DNA of 64,000 nucleotides from Aliicoccus persicus (GCF_900110815.1 NZ_FOIT01000007.1:38478-102477), one strand, 5' to 3'. Counted from the first letter of the stretch, positions 53,498-61,945 are shown. Notes: generated by a model not told the origin, from the sequence alone. A program made the numbers and translations.

Positions 53498-53826
53498 TGC
53501 TCCCCCTAAAGTAGACACTTAAAAAAGTAAACTACTTTAGGGGGAGTTTTCTCTTGAAATCAAACATAAGGTATTCAACGAATGAACTGATTGAATACAT
53601 CGAGTTATATTTAGATGGCACTTCATTTCGAGCACTCCGTGAAGATTATGAGCTAGATTTAAACGAATCAACCTTCCGACTCTATCTAGATAAATACTTG
53701 AAGCATGGGACGACTGGATTACTGAAGCAACAAAGGAATCGCAACTATTCAAAAGCATTCAAACATCAAGTGGTTCAAGAATACTTCAATAGTAATTTGT
53801 CCTACAAAGGTCTCTCTGTTAAATAA
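53498..53826 (+). mobile_element. Remnant of an IS3-family element (orfA part)
   Basis: TGCTCCCCCTAAAGTAGACA (53498-53517) resembles an IS3-family terminal repeat. CCCCCTAAAGTAG then pairs with CTACTTTAGGGGG (53532-53544) in a hairpin that may also end bdhA transcription. From TTG 53554 a frame encodes the orfA-type helix-turn-helix (YSTNELIEYIELYLDGTSF, YLKHGTTGLLKQQ) but stops after 90 codons. No orfB follows, so the element is truncated. Confidence 0.78.
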
Positions 53827-53856
53827 GCATATCAAATTTCGGTGTTAGTGCGTGCG

Positions 53857-54018
53857 AATCGTGACTATGAGCTACTCTCATTGGCACGAAAACATACTAA
53901 TCGTGACTATGAGCAACTCACAAGGTCCCGAAAACGGGCTAATCAGGACTCTGTGCAACTCACAAGGTCCCGAAAACGGGCTAATCGGGACTCTGTGCAA
54001 CTCACAAGGTCCCGATTA
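53857..54018. repeat. 42-bp tandem repeat array (4 units)
   Basis: Units begin with AATC at 53857, 53899, 53941 and 53983, exactly 42 bp apart. Units 2-4 are nearly identical and unit 1 is diverged. Each contains an inverted pair GGGACTCTGTG/CTCACAAGGTCCC, so single strands can fold. A frame through it reads 14-residue repeats (RANRDSVQLTRSRK), but I judge it non-coding. Confidence 0.85.
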
Positions 54019-54127
54019 GGCCTGTTTTTTCCCAATTACACCCACCCAACTGACAAAAAGAATATCGACAGGCGGTGCGTAACGGTAGCTGGCAACAATC
54101 CGTATCTATAATAGATGAACGCACACA

Positions 54128-54542
54128 TTAAACCTTCCACAGCGTAAAGAGTAACACCAAAAATCCTAAGTCCGTTACTGTGATTGCGAGAAATGTATGC
54201 CCTACAGCAAACAATAAACCCGATAACACAATCGCATGCAATGGTTTCACGAATTTGTGCATATGTTCTTGAAACATATTACGGAACACTACTTCTTCGA
54301 GCGAGGTCACTGCCAAGACCAGCAATATAAATCCACTGTCTATGAACCGCAGCCACATCGTATTTTCGGTGATGCCAAATTCCCACAGGCCTGCTGGTGT
54401 CATTGCATCGCGCATTAGAATGAATCCCATTACTAAAACGACTACCCTAAACAGAATGAATCCTTGGAATGAGTGCAACGAGTAACCCGATCAGTACTAG
54501 TCCAGGCAAGAGACGCAGCGTGTAGTTAAATAGTAGTTCCAT
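54128..54542 (-). pseudogene. CPBP-family intramembrane protease, frameshifted
   Basis: From ATG 54542 the frame gives MELLFNYTLRLLPGLVLIGL and LLVALIPR, then goes out of frame near 54465. The next frame continues GFILFRVVVLVMGFILMRDA and the CPBP catalytic motif EEVVFRNMF, with HTFLA later. One missing A in the CCAAGG run would restore the frame. The C-terminus (LFTLWKV) also looks short. Such proteases relate to prenyl-protein processing or bacteriocin immunity. Confidence 0.82.
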
Positions 54543-54591
54543 GGACGCTCCCTCATAGTTATGAATTTGTTTAATTTTATAACAAAATTTA

Positions 54592-54653
54592 TGTAAAGAA
54601 CCCTTTACAATTTGACAGAACTGTTTTATTATAAATGTAAAGAGACATTTACA
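54592..54653 (+). promoter_or_regulatory. Promoter with two inverted repeats upstream of the HTH gene
   Basis: TGTAAAGAACCCTTTACA (54592-54609) and TGTAAAGAGACATTTACA (54636-54653) lie 44 bp apart and bracket TTGACA (54612-54617). They are strong candidates for operators of the HTH regulator encoded just downstream. Confidence 0.7.
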
Positions 54654-54669
54654 TTCAGAGGGTGATAAA

Positions 54670-54885
54670 ATGTCAGTAACCAACAAAGTTCGAGAATTAC
54701 GTAAAGCACGAGGGATTACGCAGTTAAAACTCGCAGAGGACTTACGTGTGACGCGTCAGACACTCACAGCGATTGAGAACAACAAGTATAATCCGAGCTT
54801 GGAGCTTGCATTAAAAATTGTGAGATATTTTGATTTGAATATCGAGGAAATCTTTATATTGGAGGATGAACGTAATGAAGAATAG
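54670..54885 (+). CDS. XRE-family (Cro/CI-like) transcriptional regulator
   Basis: 71 residues with a single HTH_3 domain: VRELRKARGITQLKLAEDLR, VTRQTLTAIENNKYNPSLE. This is the YgzD/Rgg-like short regulator class usually paired with a small membrane protein. It overlaps the next gene by 11 bp. Likely autoregulated through the dyads upstream. Confidence 0.9.
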   Translation: MSVTNKVRELRKARGITQLKLAEDLRVTRQTLTAIENNKYNPSLELALKIVRYFDLNIEEIFILEDERNEE

Positions 54886-55258
54886 TAAATATTCAAAATG
54901 GACATTAACCTTTGGAGCAGTTGGTGCAATCATCGGCTTGATGCTCTCACAGTTTATCAATTTTAATTTCCCTGGAATGCTGGGCGGACTAACAGCGGGT
55001 GTGATACTCATTCTTATCAACATTATTATTGTAATGAGAAAATCTGATAACACACCAGAATACGATGAGCGTATCATCAATAATATAAAAAATTACTACT
55101 TTTATGCATCTTTGGTTTTTATTGGTACTGCGTTTGTACTGCTTAGCGTATTGATGATAATGGAGATTGAAATGATTGCCGTTACAACGATTTTCATTGC
55201 GTTTTTCATCTATTTTGCTATTACGGGTCTGGGTGCAATGATTGTCCGCAGAAGATAG
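54875..55258 (+). CDS. Small membrane protein (DUF2178/DUF3796-like)
   Basis: 127 residues from ATG 54875, 9 bp after GGAGG; ATG 54866 touches that site. Four hydrophobic segments in two pairs are separated by a charged loop with YDERIINNIKN, a pattern of membrane partners of short XRE regulators. Function unknown. Translationally coupled to the regulator gene. Confidence 0.75.
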   Translation: MKNSKYSKWTLTFGAVGAIIGLMLSQFINFNFPGMLGGLTAGVILILINIIIVMRKSDNTPEYDERIINNIKNYYFYASLVFIGTAFVLLSVLMIMEIEMIAVTTIFIAFFIYFAITGLGAMIVRRR

Positions 55259-55260
55259 AA

Positions 55261-55290
55261 ATAACCGCCAATAATCTGGCGGTTATTTTA
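55261..55290. terminator. Bidirectional terminator
   Basis: ATAACCGCCA pairs with TGGCGGTTAT and TTTTA follows. Between convergent genes. Confidence 0.85.
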
Positions 55291-55605
55291 TCCCGTAGCC
55301 AGCCTTAACCCAACCACAGCAATCACTATAAAACTTAAATACATGATTCTTTTTATCGATGCGGAATCTCCGTAAAACACGATGCCCAAGAATACACTTC
55401 CGACAGTACCCATGCCTGTCCAAACGGCATACGCAACGCCGAGATCAATCGTCTGCATTGCGAGACCGAGCAGCAAAAGACTGGAACTAAATCCAAAAAC
55501 AATTTCAAGCACACCTGAAACACGGTGGCCCTGGGTAAAGCGTTGAATACCATTCACACCCACGACTTCAAGAAATCCTCCGACGATCAGCATAAACCAA
55601 TCCAT
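55288..55605 (-). CDS. SMR-family guanidinium exporter subunit (Gdx type, YkkD-like)
   Basis: 105 residues, four membrane segments with the SMR signature: membrane-embedded Glu13 (VGGFLEVVGVNG) and WTGMGTVGSVFLGI. It directly follows its partner subunit gene under a guanidine-I riboswitch, so the pair is expected to export guanidinium in exchange for protons as a heteromer. A close paralogue is encoded at 58198-58515. Confidence 0.88.
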   Translation of the reverse strand: MDWFMLIVGGFLEVVGVNGIQRFTQGHRVSGVLEIVFGFSSSLLLLGLAMQTIDLGVAYAVWTGMGTVGSVFLGIVFYGDSASIKRIMYLSFIVIAVVGLRLATG

Positions 55606-55935
55606 TTATTTAACCGTCCTTTCGGGCGTCTTTTCTGTTTCATCTTTAAGTCCTAATATGCCAACGAGTAACAACAGGATAAAAAACAATACGCTGAACT
55701 GAAAATTAAGCTCAAAAAATATGAGGTCGATGAAAACTGTTCCAACCGTTCCGAGTCCTACGAACACTGCATAAACCGTACTCGTTGGTAGCTTAATCGA
55801 TGTATAAATAAGTAAACTGAAACATGCGATGATCGCGATGACAGTGAGTGTCCATGTTGTAAAATCGTGTGCATACTTATGGCCTGTCGCCCATGCCACT
55901 TCAAATATTGCTGCGACTACGACCAATAACCACAT
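55606..55935 (-). CDS. SMR-family guanidinium exporter subunit (Gdx type, YkkC-like)
   Basis: 109 residues from ATG 55935 (AGGAGG 7 bp upstream; the reading to 55977 runs into the riboswitch terminator). Four membrane segments with the key Glu (AAIFEVAWATGHKY) and VGLGTVGTVFIDLI. Abuts its partner gene with no gap. Expression is expected only when guanidine accumulates. Confidence 0.88.
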   Translation of the reverse strand: MWLLVVVAAIFEVAWATGHKYAHDFTTWTLTVIAIIACFSLLIYTSIKLPTSTVYAVFVGLGTVGTVFIDLIFFELNFQFSVLFFILLLLVGILGLKDETEKTPERTVK

Positions 55936-55956
55936 AGATATGCCTCCTAAAAAATT

Positions 55957-56072
55957 AAAAACCCGAGAAAATAGCATATGCTACTCTCCCAGGCTTTTGT
56001 CCTTCCGTGTACAATGCGGGCGCTCGCATTGCGTTTTCTCTTGGACCAGACCTCAAGTGAGCGGAACCCTAG
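55957..56072 (-). promoter_or_regulatory. Guanidine-I (ykkC) riboswitch with terminator, copy A
   Basis: The minus strand shows the conserved pieces CTAGGGTTCCG, GGTCTGGTCCAAGAGAAAAC, ACACGG-AGGACAAAAGCC and TGGGAGA. The last of these pairs with TTCTCGGG in a ~16-bp stem centred on AGCATATGCT, followed by TTTTT. This is the class I guanidine aptamer with a terminator platform, upstream of the SMR pair. Confidence 0.93.
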
Positions 56073-56097
56073 AAAACTTCGTATTCAATTCATTTTC

Positions 56098-56126
56098 ACT
56101 ATAGCACTTACGATTTTTTGTTTCAA
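56098..56126 (-). promoter_or_regulatory. Promoter of riboswitch copy A
   Basis: TTGAAA (56121-56126) and TATAGT (56098-56103) with a 17-bp spacer on the minus strand, 25 bp ahead of the aptamer. Confidence 0.8.
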
Positions 56127-57314
56127 TGCACGCGACTTTTCCTTGCACCGCGTATGACTACCGGTATCAGTAAGAGTGAGAATAACCCGCCGGCGAATGA
56201 AAGCATTTCAAAGCTCGCACCTGCAACAACCATACCGGACATCGCGCTGCCGGACGCACCACCGAGCGCTATAAACACATCGGTGGTCCCCTGCATTTTC
56301 GCACGCTCGGTCGGCTTTGTAGCGTCAACAATGAGTGCCGTTCCACTGATCAGTCCAAAGTTCCAACCAAGCCCAAGTAAAATTAACGCAAGCGAGATAA
56401 AGAACAGCGATTCCCCTGGTGCTGAGAACGCAACGAGTCCTGCTGCGAAGAGCGTAACACCGCCTGCCACTGCCATCTTAATTCTGCCGATTTTATCGAC
56501 TAAAATACCCGTAATTGGCGACGGCATATACATCGCGGCGATGTGGAATCCGATGACAAGCCCAACCGCTTGGAGCGAGTGTCCGTGATGGCCCATATGT
56601 ATCGGTGTCATCGTCATGATTGCGAGCATGACGATTTGCGTGAGCACCATGATGAATGCACCCGTGATGACAACCGGGCGGTTCGTCTCTTTTATTTCAG
56701 GTGTGGTGTCGGTATCATCATGAGGCGTCTCTGAATTGAGCGCCACATAAAGCGGATCCGGGCGCATTAAGAACCATAAGACGAGACCTGCTGTAATAAA
56801 TGCGAATGCTGATAAAATGAAAGGCCCCGCAAGTTCCGGCACGCCGATTGATGCAGCAAAGTCACCCATGACACCGACCAGGTTCGGTCCAGCCACAGCA
56901 CCAAACGTTGTCGCAAACATCGCGATGCTCCGGCGGGAAAATAATTAGCAATATCGTTTGTGAAAGCGGCAAAATTATTCCTGCCCCGACCGCTTGTAAT
57001 AGTCGTGAGAAAATGAGTACTTCAAACGTCGGTGACCAACCACCAATGAGCGTACCAATCGCTAGAAAAAGCAATGCAATGATGAGCAGCCATTTCGTTG
57101 AATATGTATTCGACAAGTAAGCACTCATCGGGATGAAAATTATTGATGTAAGTAAATATGCTGTTGTTAACCATTGCACTTCTGTTGCGTTGATGTCGAA
57201 CTCTGCCATAATCGATGGATAAGCAGTGATCAGTAAGAATTGTATGAAGGCAAATAGGAACGTCGATGCAGTGACGACGATGATTATGCCATTATGTCCA
57301 AATTTTCTAGCCAT
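56123..57314 (-). pseudogene. Chimeric remnant of two MFS transporters
   Basis: From ATG 57314 about 125 codons encode the first segments of a DHA2-type pump (FLLITAYPSIMAEFDINATE, then SNTYSTKWLLII and LIIFPPEHR). At about 56925-56935, within GAGCATCGCGATG, the sequence switches to the second half of another MFS gene in a different frame (SIAMFATTFGAVAGPNLVGV onward). That half is very similar to the C-terminal half of the intact gene at 59033-60286. A deletion between two adjacent transporter genes is the simplest explanation. Confidence 0.88.
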
Positions 57315-57375
57315 TGTTACTGTACTCCTTATGTTTATCTAGTTACACTTTATCAAATCGCGGCTTTTGTGTGGT

Positions 57376-57413
57376 GGATTGGTATTTTGGATTGGTATTT
57401 TGGATTGGTCTTG
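57376..57413. repeat. 13-bp tandem repeat
   Basis: GGATTGGTATTTT occurs twice back to back and a third partial unit follows. The surrounding 57315-57513 holds no gene. Confidence 0.6.
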
Positions 57414-57513
57414 TAGGTTTGCGTGATTATGAGCGATCTCATGGGCGCGCAAATCCGAATTTAACCGCCAAAGCCCCAAAAACAAACTCATAACCCGCAT
57501 CAAGATCCACAAC

Positions 57514-57540
57514 AAAACCCCTCACAGGAGGGGTTTTTAT
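57514..57540 (-). terminator. Terminator of the acetyltransferase gene
   Basis: AAAACCCCTC pairs with GAGGGGTTTT around CTGT; on the minus strand a T-run is included. Confidence 0.85.
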
Positions 57541-57993
57541 CTACAACTCGTATGTCAGCACCAACTGGTCTTTGGCTTGGATGCCATTTTCCCAGATCGG
57601 CGTTTCGTAATGGTTCAAAAAATGATTTCTGTTAATATCCGTAATTCTAAATCCACTTTTCTGATACAACGCCAGCTGGTTGATGCTGGAGTTCGCTGTC
57701 GCAATATCCACATGATTCACGTCTAACTCACGCGAGTAATCCACAGCTTTTCGCATCAATTCTTTCGCAATGCCACGTCCACGATGACTCTCTCGAACTG
57801 AGACGTTCATGATCTCTGTGTACGTTTCGTCATGCTGCTTCAATACGATGACGCCAACGATTTCATCACCATCTTCATAAATAAAAATGGTGCTATTTAC
57901 TAAGTATCCTTCGACTTGTCCACGCGATGGGTCTGCGACGAGCAGCAATTCCATCACTTCTTCATTTACCTGTTCAATCGTTTTGATCATCAT
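57541..57993 (-). CDS. GNAT-family N-acetyltransferase
   Basis: 150 residues from ATG 57993 (AAGGGAG five bases upstream; the reading to 58008 would begin inside that site). Motif A is MNVSVRESHRGRGIAKELMR with core RGRGIA, and motif B is IATANSSINQLALYQKSGF. Substrate unknown. It lies between the two guanidine modules. Confidence 0.87.
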   Translation of the reverse strand: MMIKTIEQVNEEVMELLLVADPSRGQVEGYLVNSTIFIYEDGDEIVGVIVLKQHDETYTEIMNVSVRESHRGRGIAKELMRKAVDYSRELDVNHVDIATANSSINQLALYQKSGFRITDINRNHFLNHYETPIWENGIQAKDQLVLTYEL

Positions 57994-58123
57994 AAAAACT
58001 CCCTTCAACTCTTTTTTTGTTCTACCAAAGGCGAGTATCTTCGCACACGATAATTCTTGTTGCGGGAATTAAAGCGCCGCTCAATTAGCAACACTTCGCT
58101 TGATTCATAAATTTTTTTACCAT

Positions 58124-58157
58124 GATAAAAAAGCTCCCAAATATAGGGAATAGCTTT
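58124..58157 (-). terminator. Terminator of the second SMR pair
   Basis: On the minus strand AAAGCTATTCCC pairs with GGGAGCTTT around TATATT, followed by TTTATC. Confidence 0.75.
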
Positions 58158-58197
58158 ATTATAACAGAAAATCAGCGAATACTTGATGATTTTTTAT

Positions 58198-58515
58198 CTA
58201 TGCCGTCACTAAACGCAGTCCGATGACAGCGACCACAATCAGGCTGACATAAAATATCCGCTTCACAGACGCACTATCTCCATAGAGTACGATGCCGAGT
58301 ATCACACTGCCGACCGTACCCATCCCGGTCCATACGGCATACGAGACGCCGAGTGGTATTGATCCCATCGCTACGCCGAGTAAGAATAGGCTCGCTGAAA
58401 ATCCAAGTACCATAACAATGAGCCCACTGATACGATTCCCTTGGGAGAATCGCTGAATACCATTGACACCAACGACTTCTAAGAGACCCGCAATAATTAA
58501 AATAACCCAACTCAT
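58198..58515 (-). CDS. SMR-family guanidinium exporter subunit, second copy (YkkD-like)
   Basis: 105 residues, clearly paralogous to 55288-55605 (same LEVVGVNGIQRF start and WTGMGTVGSV core). Overlaps its partner by 4 bp. Controlled by riboswitch copy B. The duplicated pair may raise dosage or widen substrate range. Confidence 0.88.
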   Translation of the reverse strand: MSWVILIIAGLLEVVGVNGIQRFSQGNRISGLIVMVLGFSASLFLLGVAMGSIPLGVSYAVWTGMGTVGSVILGIVLYGDSASVKRIFYVSLIVVAVIGLRLVTA

Positions 58516-58847
58516 AGCGGACTCTCCTTTTTCACATCATCATCGGTCACTGTTTTCAGTCCTAATATTCCGACAAGTAACAACAAGATAAAGAACACAA
58601 TACCGAAGCTAAAATCAAGCTCAAAAAAGATAAAGTCTATGAGGACTGTACCGACTGTGCCCAGTCCGACGAATACCGCATACACTGTACTCGTTGGTAA
58701 TTTTGTTCCCGCATATACTAACAAACCGAAACTCACGATAATGGCAATGGCAGTCAGTGACCACGTCGTGAAGTCATTGGCATATTTAAGCCCAGTTGCC
58801 CATCCAATTTCAAAAATTGCTGCGATTACAACAAGTATCCACATCAT
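58512..58847 (-). CDS. SMR-family guanidinium exporter subunit, second copy (YkkC-like)
   Basis: 111 residues, paralogous to 55606-55935 (AAIFEIGWATGLKYANDFTT, LPTSTVYAVFVGLGTVGTV). A GGGGG site lies 4 bp ahead of ATG 58847. It directly follows riboswitch copy B. Confidence 0.88.
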   Translation of the reverse strand: MMWILVVIAAIFEIGWATGLKYANDFTTWSLTAIAIIVSFGLLVYAGTKLPTSTVYAVFVGLGTVGTVLIDFIFFELDFSFGIVFFILLLLVGILGLKTVTDDDVKKESPL

Positions 58848-58864
58848 TATTCCCCCAATTCAAA

Positions 58865-58982
58865 AATAAAAAGCCCGGCAGAGATAGCAATTTGCTATTC
58901 TCCCAGGCTTTTGTCCTTCCGTGTACAGTGTTGCCACTGCGTTTTCTCTCGGACCTGACCTCATTTCGAGCGGAACCCTAGA
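58865..58982 (-). promoter_or_regulatory. Guanidine-I (ykkC) riboswitch with terminator, copy B
   Basis: The same conserved pieces as copy A: CTAGGGTTCCG, GGTCAGGTCCGAGAGAAAAC, ACACGGAAGGACAAAAGCC and TGGGAGA. The terminator stem (GGGAGAATAGCA with TGCTATCTCTGCC-type pairing) differs from copy A, while the aptamer core is kept. Confidence 0.93.
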
Positions 58983-59007
58983 AAACTTCGTTATTTAATT
59001 CTTTTTA

Positions 59008-59036
59008 AATGTAGCACATCGATTTTCTAAGTTCAA
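59008..59036 (-). promoter_or_regulatory. Promoter of riboswitch copy B
   Basis: TTGAAC (59031-59036) and TACATT (59008-59013) with a 17-bp spacer on the minus strand. The same layout as copy A; the -35 overlaps the end of the upstream MFS gene. Confidence 0.75.
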
Positions 59037-60286
59037 TTTTGACGCATTTGTTTTGTACCACGGAGTACGATTGGAATGAGCAATAACGAGAACACGCCAC
59101 CCGCAAGTGACAGCAATTCGAAACTTGCACCAGCGACGACCATTCCACTCATCGCTGAACCCGAAGCGCCACCGAGGGCAATGAAGACGTCCACTGTACC
59201 TTGCAATTTCGCACGCGTCGTCGGTTCTGTTGCATCGACAATCAATGCGGTACCACTGATGAGACCAAAGTTCCAGCCGAGACCGAGCAAGATGAGTGCA
59301 ATTGTAATCCAGAAGAGTGATTCTCCCGGTGCTAAAAATGCAACAACACCTGCACCAAGCAGCGTGACGCCACCCATCATTGCCATCATTTTTCTGCCGA
59401 TTTTATCGACTAAAATTCCTGTAATTGGAGAAGGCATATACATCGCTGCGATGTGAAAACCTATGACGAGTCCGACAGATTCGAGTGGGTGCCCATGGTG
59501 TCCCATATGGATCGGTGTCATCGTCATGATCGCGAGCATGACGATCTGCGTCATGACCATGATAATTGCACCCGTAATAACGAGTCGATGATTCGTTTCT
59601 GTTCGCTCTGAAATATCGTCATTTGTCGCAACATTTTTTTCATTGTAAGCAAGTGCCACAAAAAGAGGATCCGGTCGCATTAATATGAGGAGCACAATCC
59701 CCGCTAAAGTAAATGCAACTGCAGATAAAATAAACGGTCCCGCGAGTGCAGGCACCCCGAGAGATTCGGCAAAGTCACCCATGACACCGACTAAATTCGG
59801 TCCTGCGACTGCACCAAACGTCGTAGCAAACATCGCGATGCTGACTGCTGTCCCACGCTGTTTTTTTGTTGCAAGATCAGTTCCGGCATAGCGTGCTTGT
59901 AAATTCGTTGCTGTCCCTGACCCGTAAATAAACATTGCAATAAATAGGAGTGGGATATTATGTATAACGGCAGCAAGCACAACAAGTGCTGCACCCATTC
60001 CACCGGTAATGAATCCGAGGGAAAGTCCGAGGCGGCGGCCGAAACGATTTGACATTCGTCCGACAATTAACGCGGCCGCCGCTGACCCTAATGTGAAGAG
60101 CGCTGCCGGCAATCCTGTCACGGATTCATCACCCATCATGTCGCCTGCAAGCAACGCACCGACAGTGATGCCGGCAGCGAGCCCCGCTCCACCGAATACT
60201 TGGGATAGCATAACAATGATCAATGTACGTTTATATAATTTTTCTTTTTTCTCTTGTGTCACATGAATCGCATCCGTTTGACTCAT
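59033..60286 (-). CDS. MFS transporter next to the guanidine module
   Basis: 417 residues, twelve membrane segments. MFS motif A region is visible as GRMSNRFGRRLGLSLG and the mid-point repeat as GILVDKIGRKMMAM; a PIHMGHHGH segment lies in a loop. Substrate unknown. The stop lies just ahead of the riboswitch promoter on the same strand. The related broken gene at 56123-57314 occupies the same position relative to riboswitch copy A, so the MFS gene is a conserved part of the duplicated unit. Confidence 0.85.
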   Translation of the reverse strand: MSQTDAIHVTQEKKEKLYKRTLIIVMLSQVFGGAGLAAGITVGALLAGDMMGDESVTGLPAALFTLGSAAAALIVGRMSNRFGRRLGLSLGFITGGMGAALVVLAAVIHNIPLLFIAMFIYGSGTATNLQARYAGTDLATKKQRGTAVSIAMFATTFGAVAGPNLVGVMGDFAESLGVPALAGPFILSAVAFTLAGIVLLILMRPDPLFVALAYNEKNVATNDDISERTETNHRLVITGAIIMVMTQIVMLAIMTMTPIHMGHHGHPLESVGLVIGFHIAAMYMPSPITGILVDKIGRKMMAMMGGVTLLGAGVVAFLAPGESLFWITIALILLGLGWNFGLISGTALIVDATEPTTRAKLQGTVDVFIALGGASGSAMSGMVVAGASFELLSLAGGVFSLLLIPIVLRGTKQMRQN

Positions 60287-60311
60287 GCCACCACCACCAT
60301 TTCTTTTTACA

Positions 60312-61073
60312 TTAGGAAACTTCCATTTTCTTAAACCGTATGATTGTCAGCACGTACATCACTATCGTTGCCACGAGCGTGACACCAAGCGCTCTGTAAA
60401 GCGTGTCAAAATCGAATGATCCTTCAAGGAGCGCAACGTTATGACTGATGATATAGTTCGGTAACCATTCCGCAATATCAGGATGAATGGCGAGCAACAT
60501 AAACGCAAACAGAATGACGAGTACAGCACTCAATACGACGATGAAGTTTTTAAACAATACTGAAGCGAATAAAATCAGACTGATTAAAAATACACCGAAG
60601 AACCAACTGGTGAACAGTGCACCAAACAACTGGTTAAGCGGTTCATCCCAGTAAAATATTGTGTAGAAATATGTCAGCGTTGCTGCAATCGCGTAAGCAA
60701 CCGTCCAGACAATTAGCAAAAACAATGCCTTCGTATGAATAACAATTGAACGGCTCAACCCTTTTGTGAGCAAGTTAATCAATGTACCTCTTGAGAATTC
60801 AACTGTTAACACACTGCCAAAAAGGATGATGAAGATAAGCAGTCCCAGCTGGTTCAAATTGGAGTAAAACTGTGCAAATGAATCATATGCGGTTGGTTCC
60901 GGCAGTGTGAATCCCCGCATTTCTTCCTCTAACACAGACCCCAGAATCTCTGGTGTTAACAGCGCAACGAGCGGACTCATAATACCCAGGATAGCAAACA
61001 CAATGAGCAAGGCAACAAATTTAAAGCTCTTCCATGCTTGTGTCCATTCTTTCTTGAACATTGCATTAAACAT
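60312..61073 (-). CDS. ABC-2 type transporter permease (YxlG-like)
   Basis: 253 residues with six membrane segments; starts MFNAMFKKEWTQAWKSFK, typical of ABC-2 permeases. The stop of the ATPase gene overlaps its start. With the ATPase and the small PLDc_N protein it matches the Bacillus yxlEFG arrangement, an exporter of unknown substrate sometimes linked to peptide-antibiotic tolerance. Confidence 0.87.
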   Translation of the reverse strand: MFNAMFKKEWTQAWKSFKFVALLIVFAILGIMSPLVALLTPEILGSVLEEEMRGFTLPEPTAYDSFAQFYSNLNQLGLLIFIILFGSVLTVEFSRGTLINLLTKGLSRSIVIHTKALFLLIVWTVAYAIAATLTYFYTIFYWDEPLNQLFGALFTSWFFGVFLISLILFASVLFKNFIVVLSAVLVILFAFMLLAIHPDIAEWLPNYIISHNVALLEGSFDFDTLYRALGVTLVATIVMYVLTIIRFKKMEVS

Positions 61074-61945
61074 TACGTCACCTCCAAGTAAACATCTTCA
61101 AGTGACGGTCGTGCTTGTTCAATGTGAATCGGATAGATTTTATGTTCATTTAATTGCTTGTATAATGCCTCAAGTTCAATATCAGGAATATAGAACATCC
61201 CTTCACGAGATTCTACAGTAAATACAGTGTTTAATTTTTCCACGTCCGACTCTTGAACCGTTACGAGCACCCCGCTCGGTGGTAACTTATCCGTTTTTAA
61301 ATCGAGCTCCCGTATGATATGACCATCTTTCAAAATTCCAACGCGGTCACTGATTTGCTCGACATCACTTAATATGTGTGTAGAGAAAATAACGGTCGTC
61401 TCTGATTTGATTGATTTTAAAATACCTAAAATATCTCGACGCCCTTTCGGATCAAGCGCTGACGTCGGCTCATCGCAAATGAGCAGCTTCGGCTGGTTAA
61501 TCAAGGCCTGCGCCACACCGAGACGCTGTTTCATACCACGAGAATACCCTTTGATCTTCGTATCAACGTCGCTCAAGCCGACTAATTCCAACAACGCCTC
61601 AATTCGCGCCGCACTTTTATCTTTTGTAATATTTGTAATTTCAGCACATAATTTCAAATATTCACGCGCGTTCATAAACGGATAAAATTCAGGTACATCC
61701 GGGAGATACCCGACATGACGATTTGTCTTCGTCTCACCAAATGTCACAGGTTCGCCACATACAAAAACATCACCGGCATCGATTTTTAACAGGCCTAAAA
61801 TCATCCGCATCGTCGTCGTTTTACCTTCACCGTTGCCACCGATGAAGCCATAAATCTCGTTTTCTTTCACAGAGAAAGAAACATCTGTAAGCACCGTCTT
61901 GTCACCAAAACTTTTCTTTAGATTGTTCACTTCTAGTATGTTCAT
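61073..61945 (-). CDS. ABC transporter ATP-binding protein (YxlF-like)
   Basis: 290 residues. Walker A is GGNGEGKTT (Glu where Ala/Ser is usual), Q-loop region YLPDVPEFYP, signature YSRGMKQRLG, Walker B LLICDEPTSALDP and switch His in STHIL. It powers the ABC-2 permease encoded downstream. Overlaps the PLDc_N gene by 4 bp. Confidence 0.92.
   Translation of the reverse strand: MNILEVNNLKKSFGDKTVLTDVSFSVKENEIYGFIGGNGEGKTTTMRMILGLLKIDAGDVFVCGEPVTFGETKTNRHVGYLPDVPEFYPFMNAREYLKLCAEITNITKDKSAARIEALLELVGLSDVDTKIKGYSRGMKQRLGVAQALINQPKLLICDEPTSALDPKGRRDILGILKSIKSETTVIFSTHILSDVEQISDRVGILKDGHIIRELDLKTDKLPPSGVLVTVQESDVEKLNTVFTVESREGMFYIPDIELEALYKQLNEHKIYPIHIEQARPSLEDVYLEVT

Noticed and set aside
53857..54018. 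CRISPR array
   Set aside because: Units are contiguous with no variable spacers, and no cas genes are present anywhere in the window.
53842..54111. A reading of 14-residue repeats through the 42-bp array
   Set aside because: No start signals, no known family, and the DNA symmetry of each unit points to a non-coding repeat.
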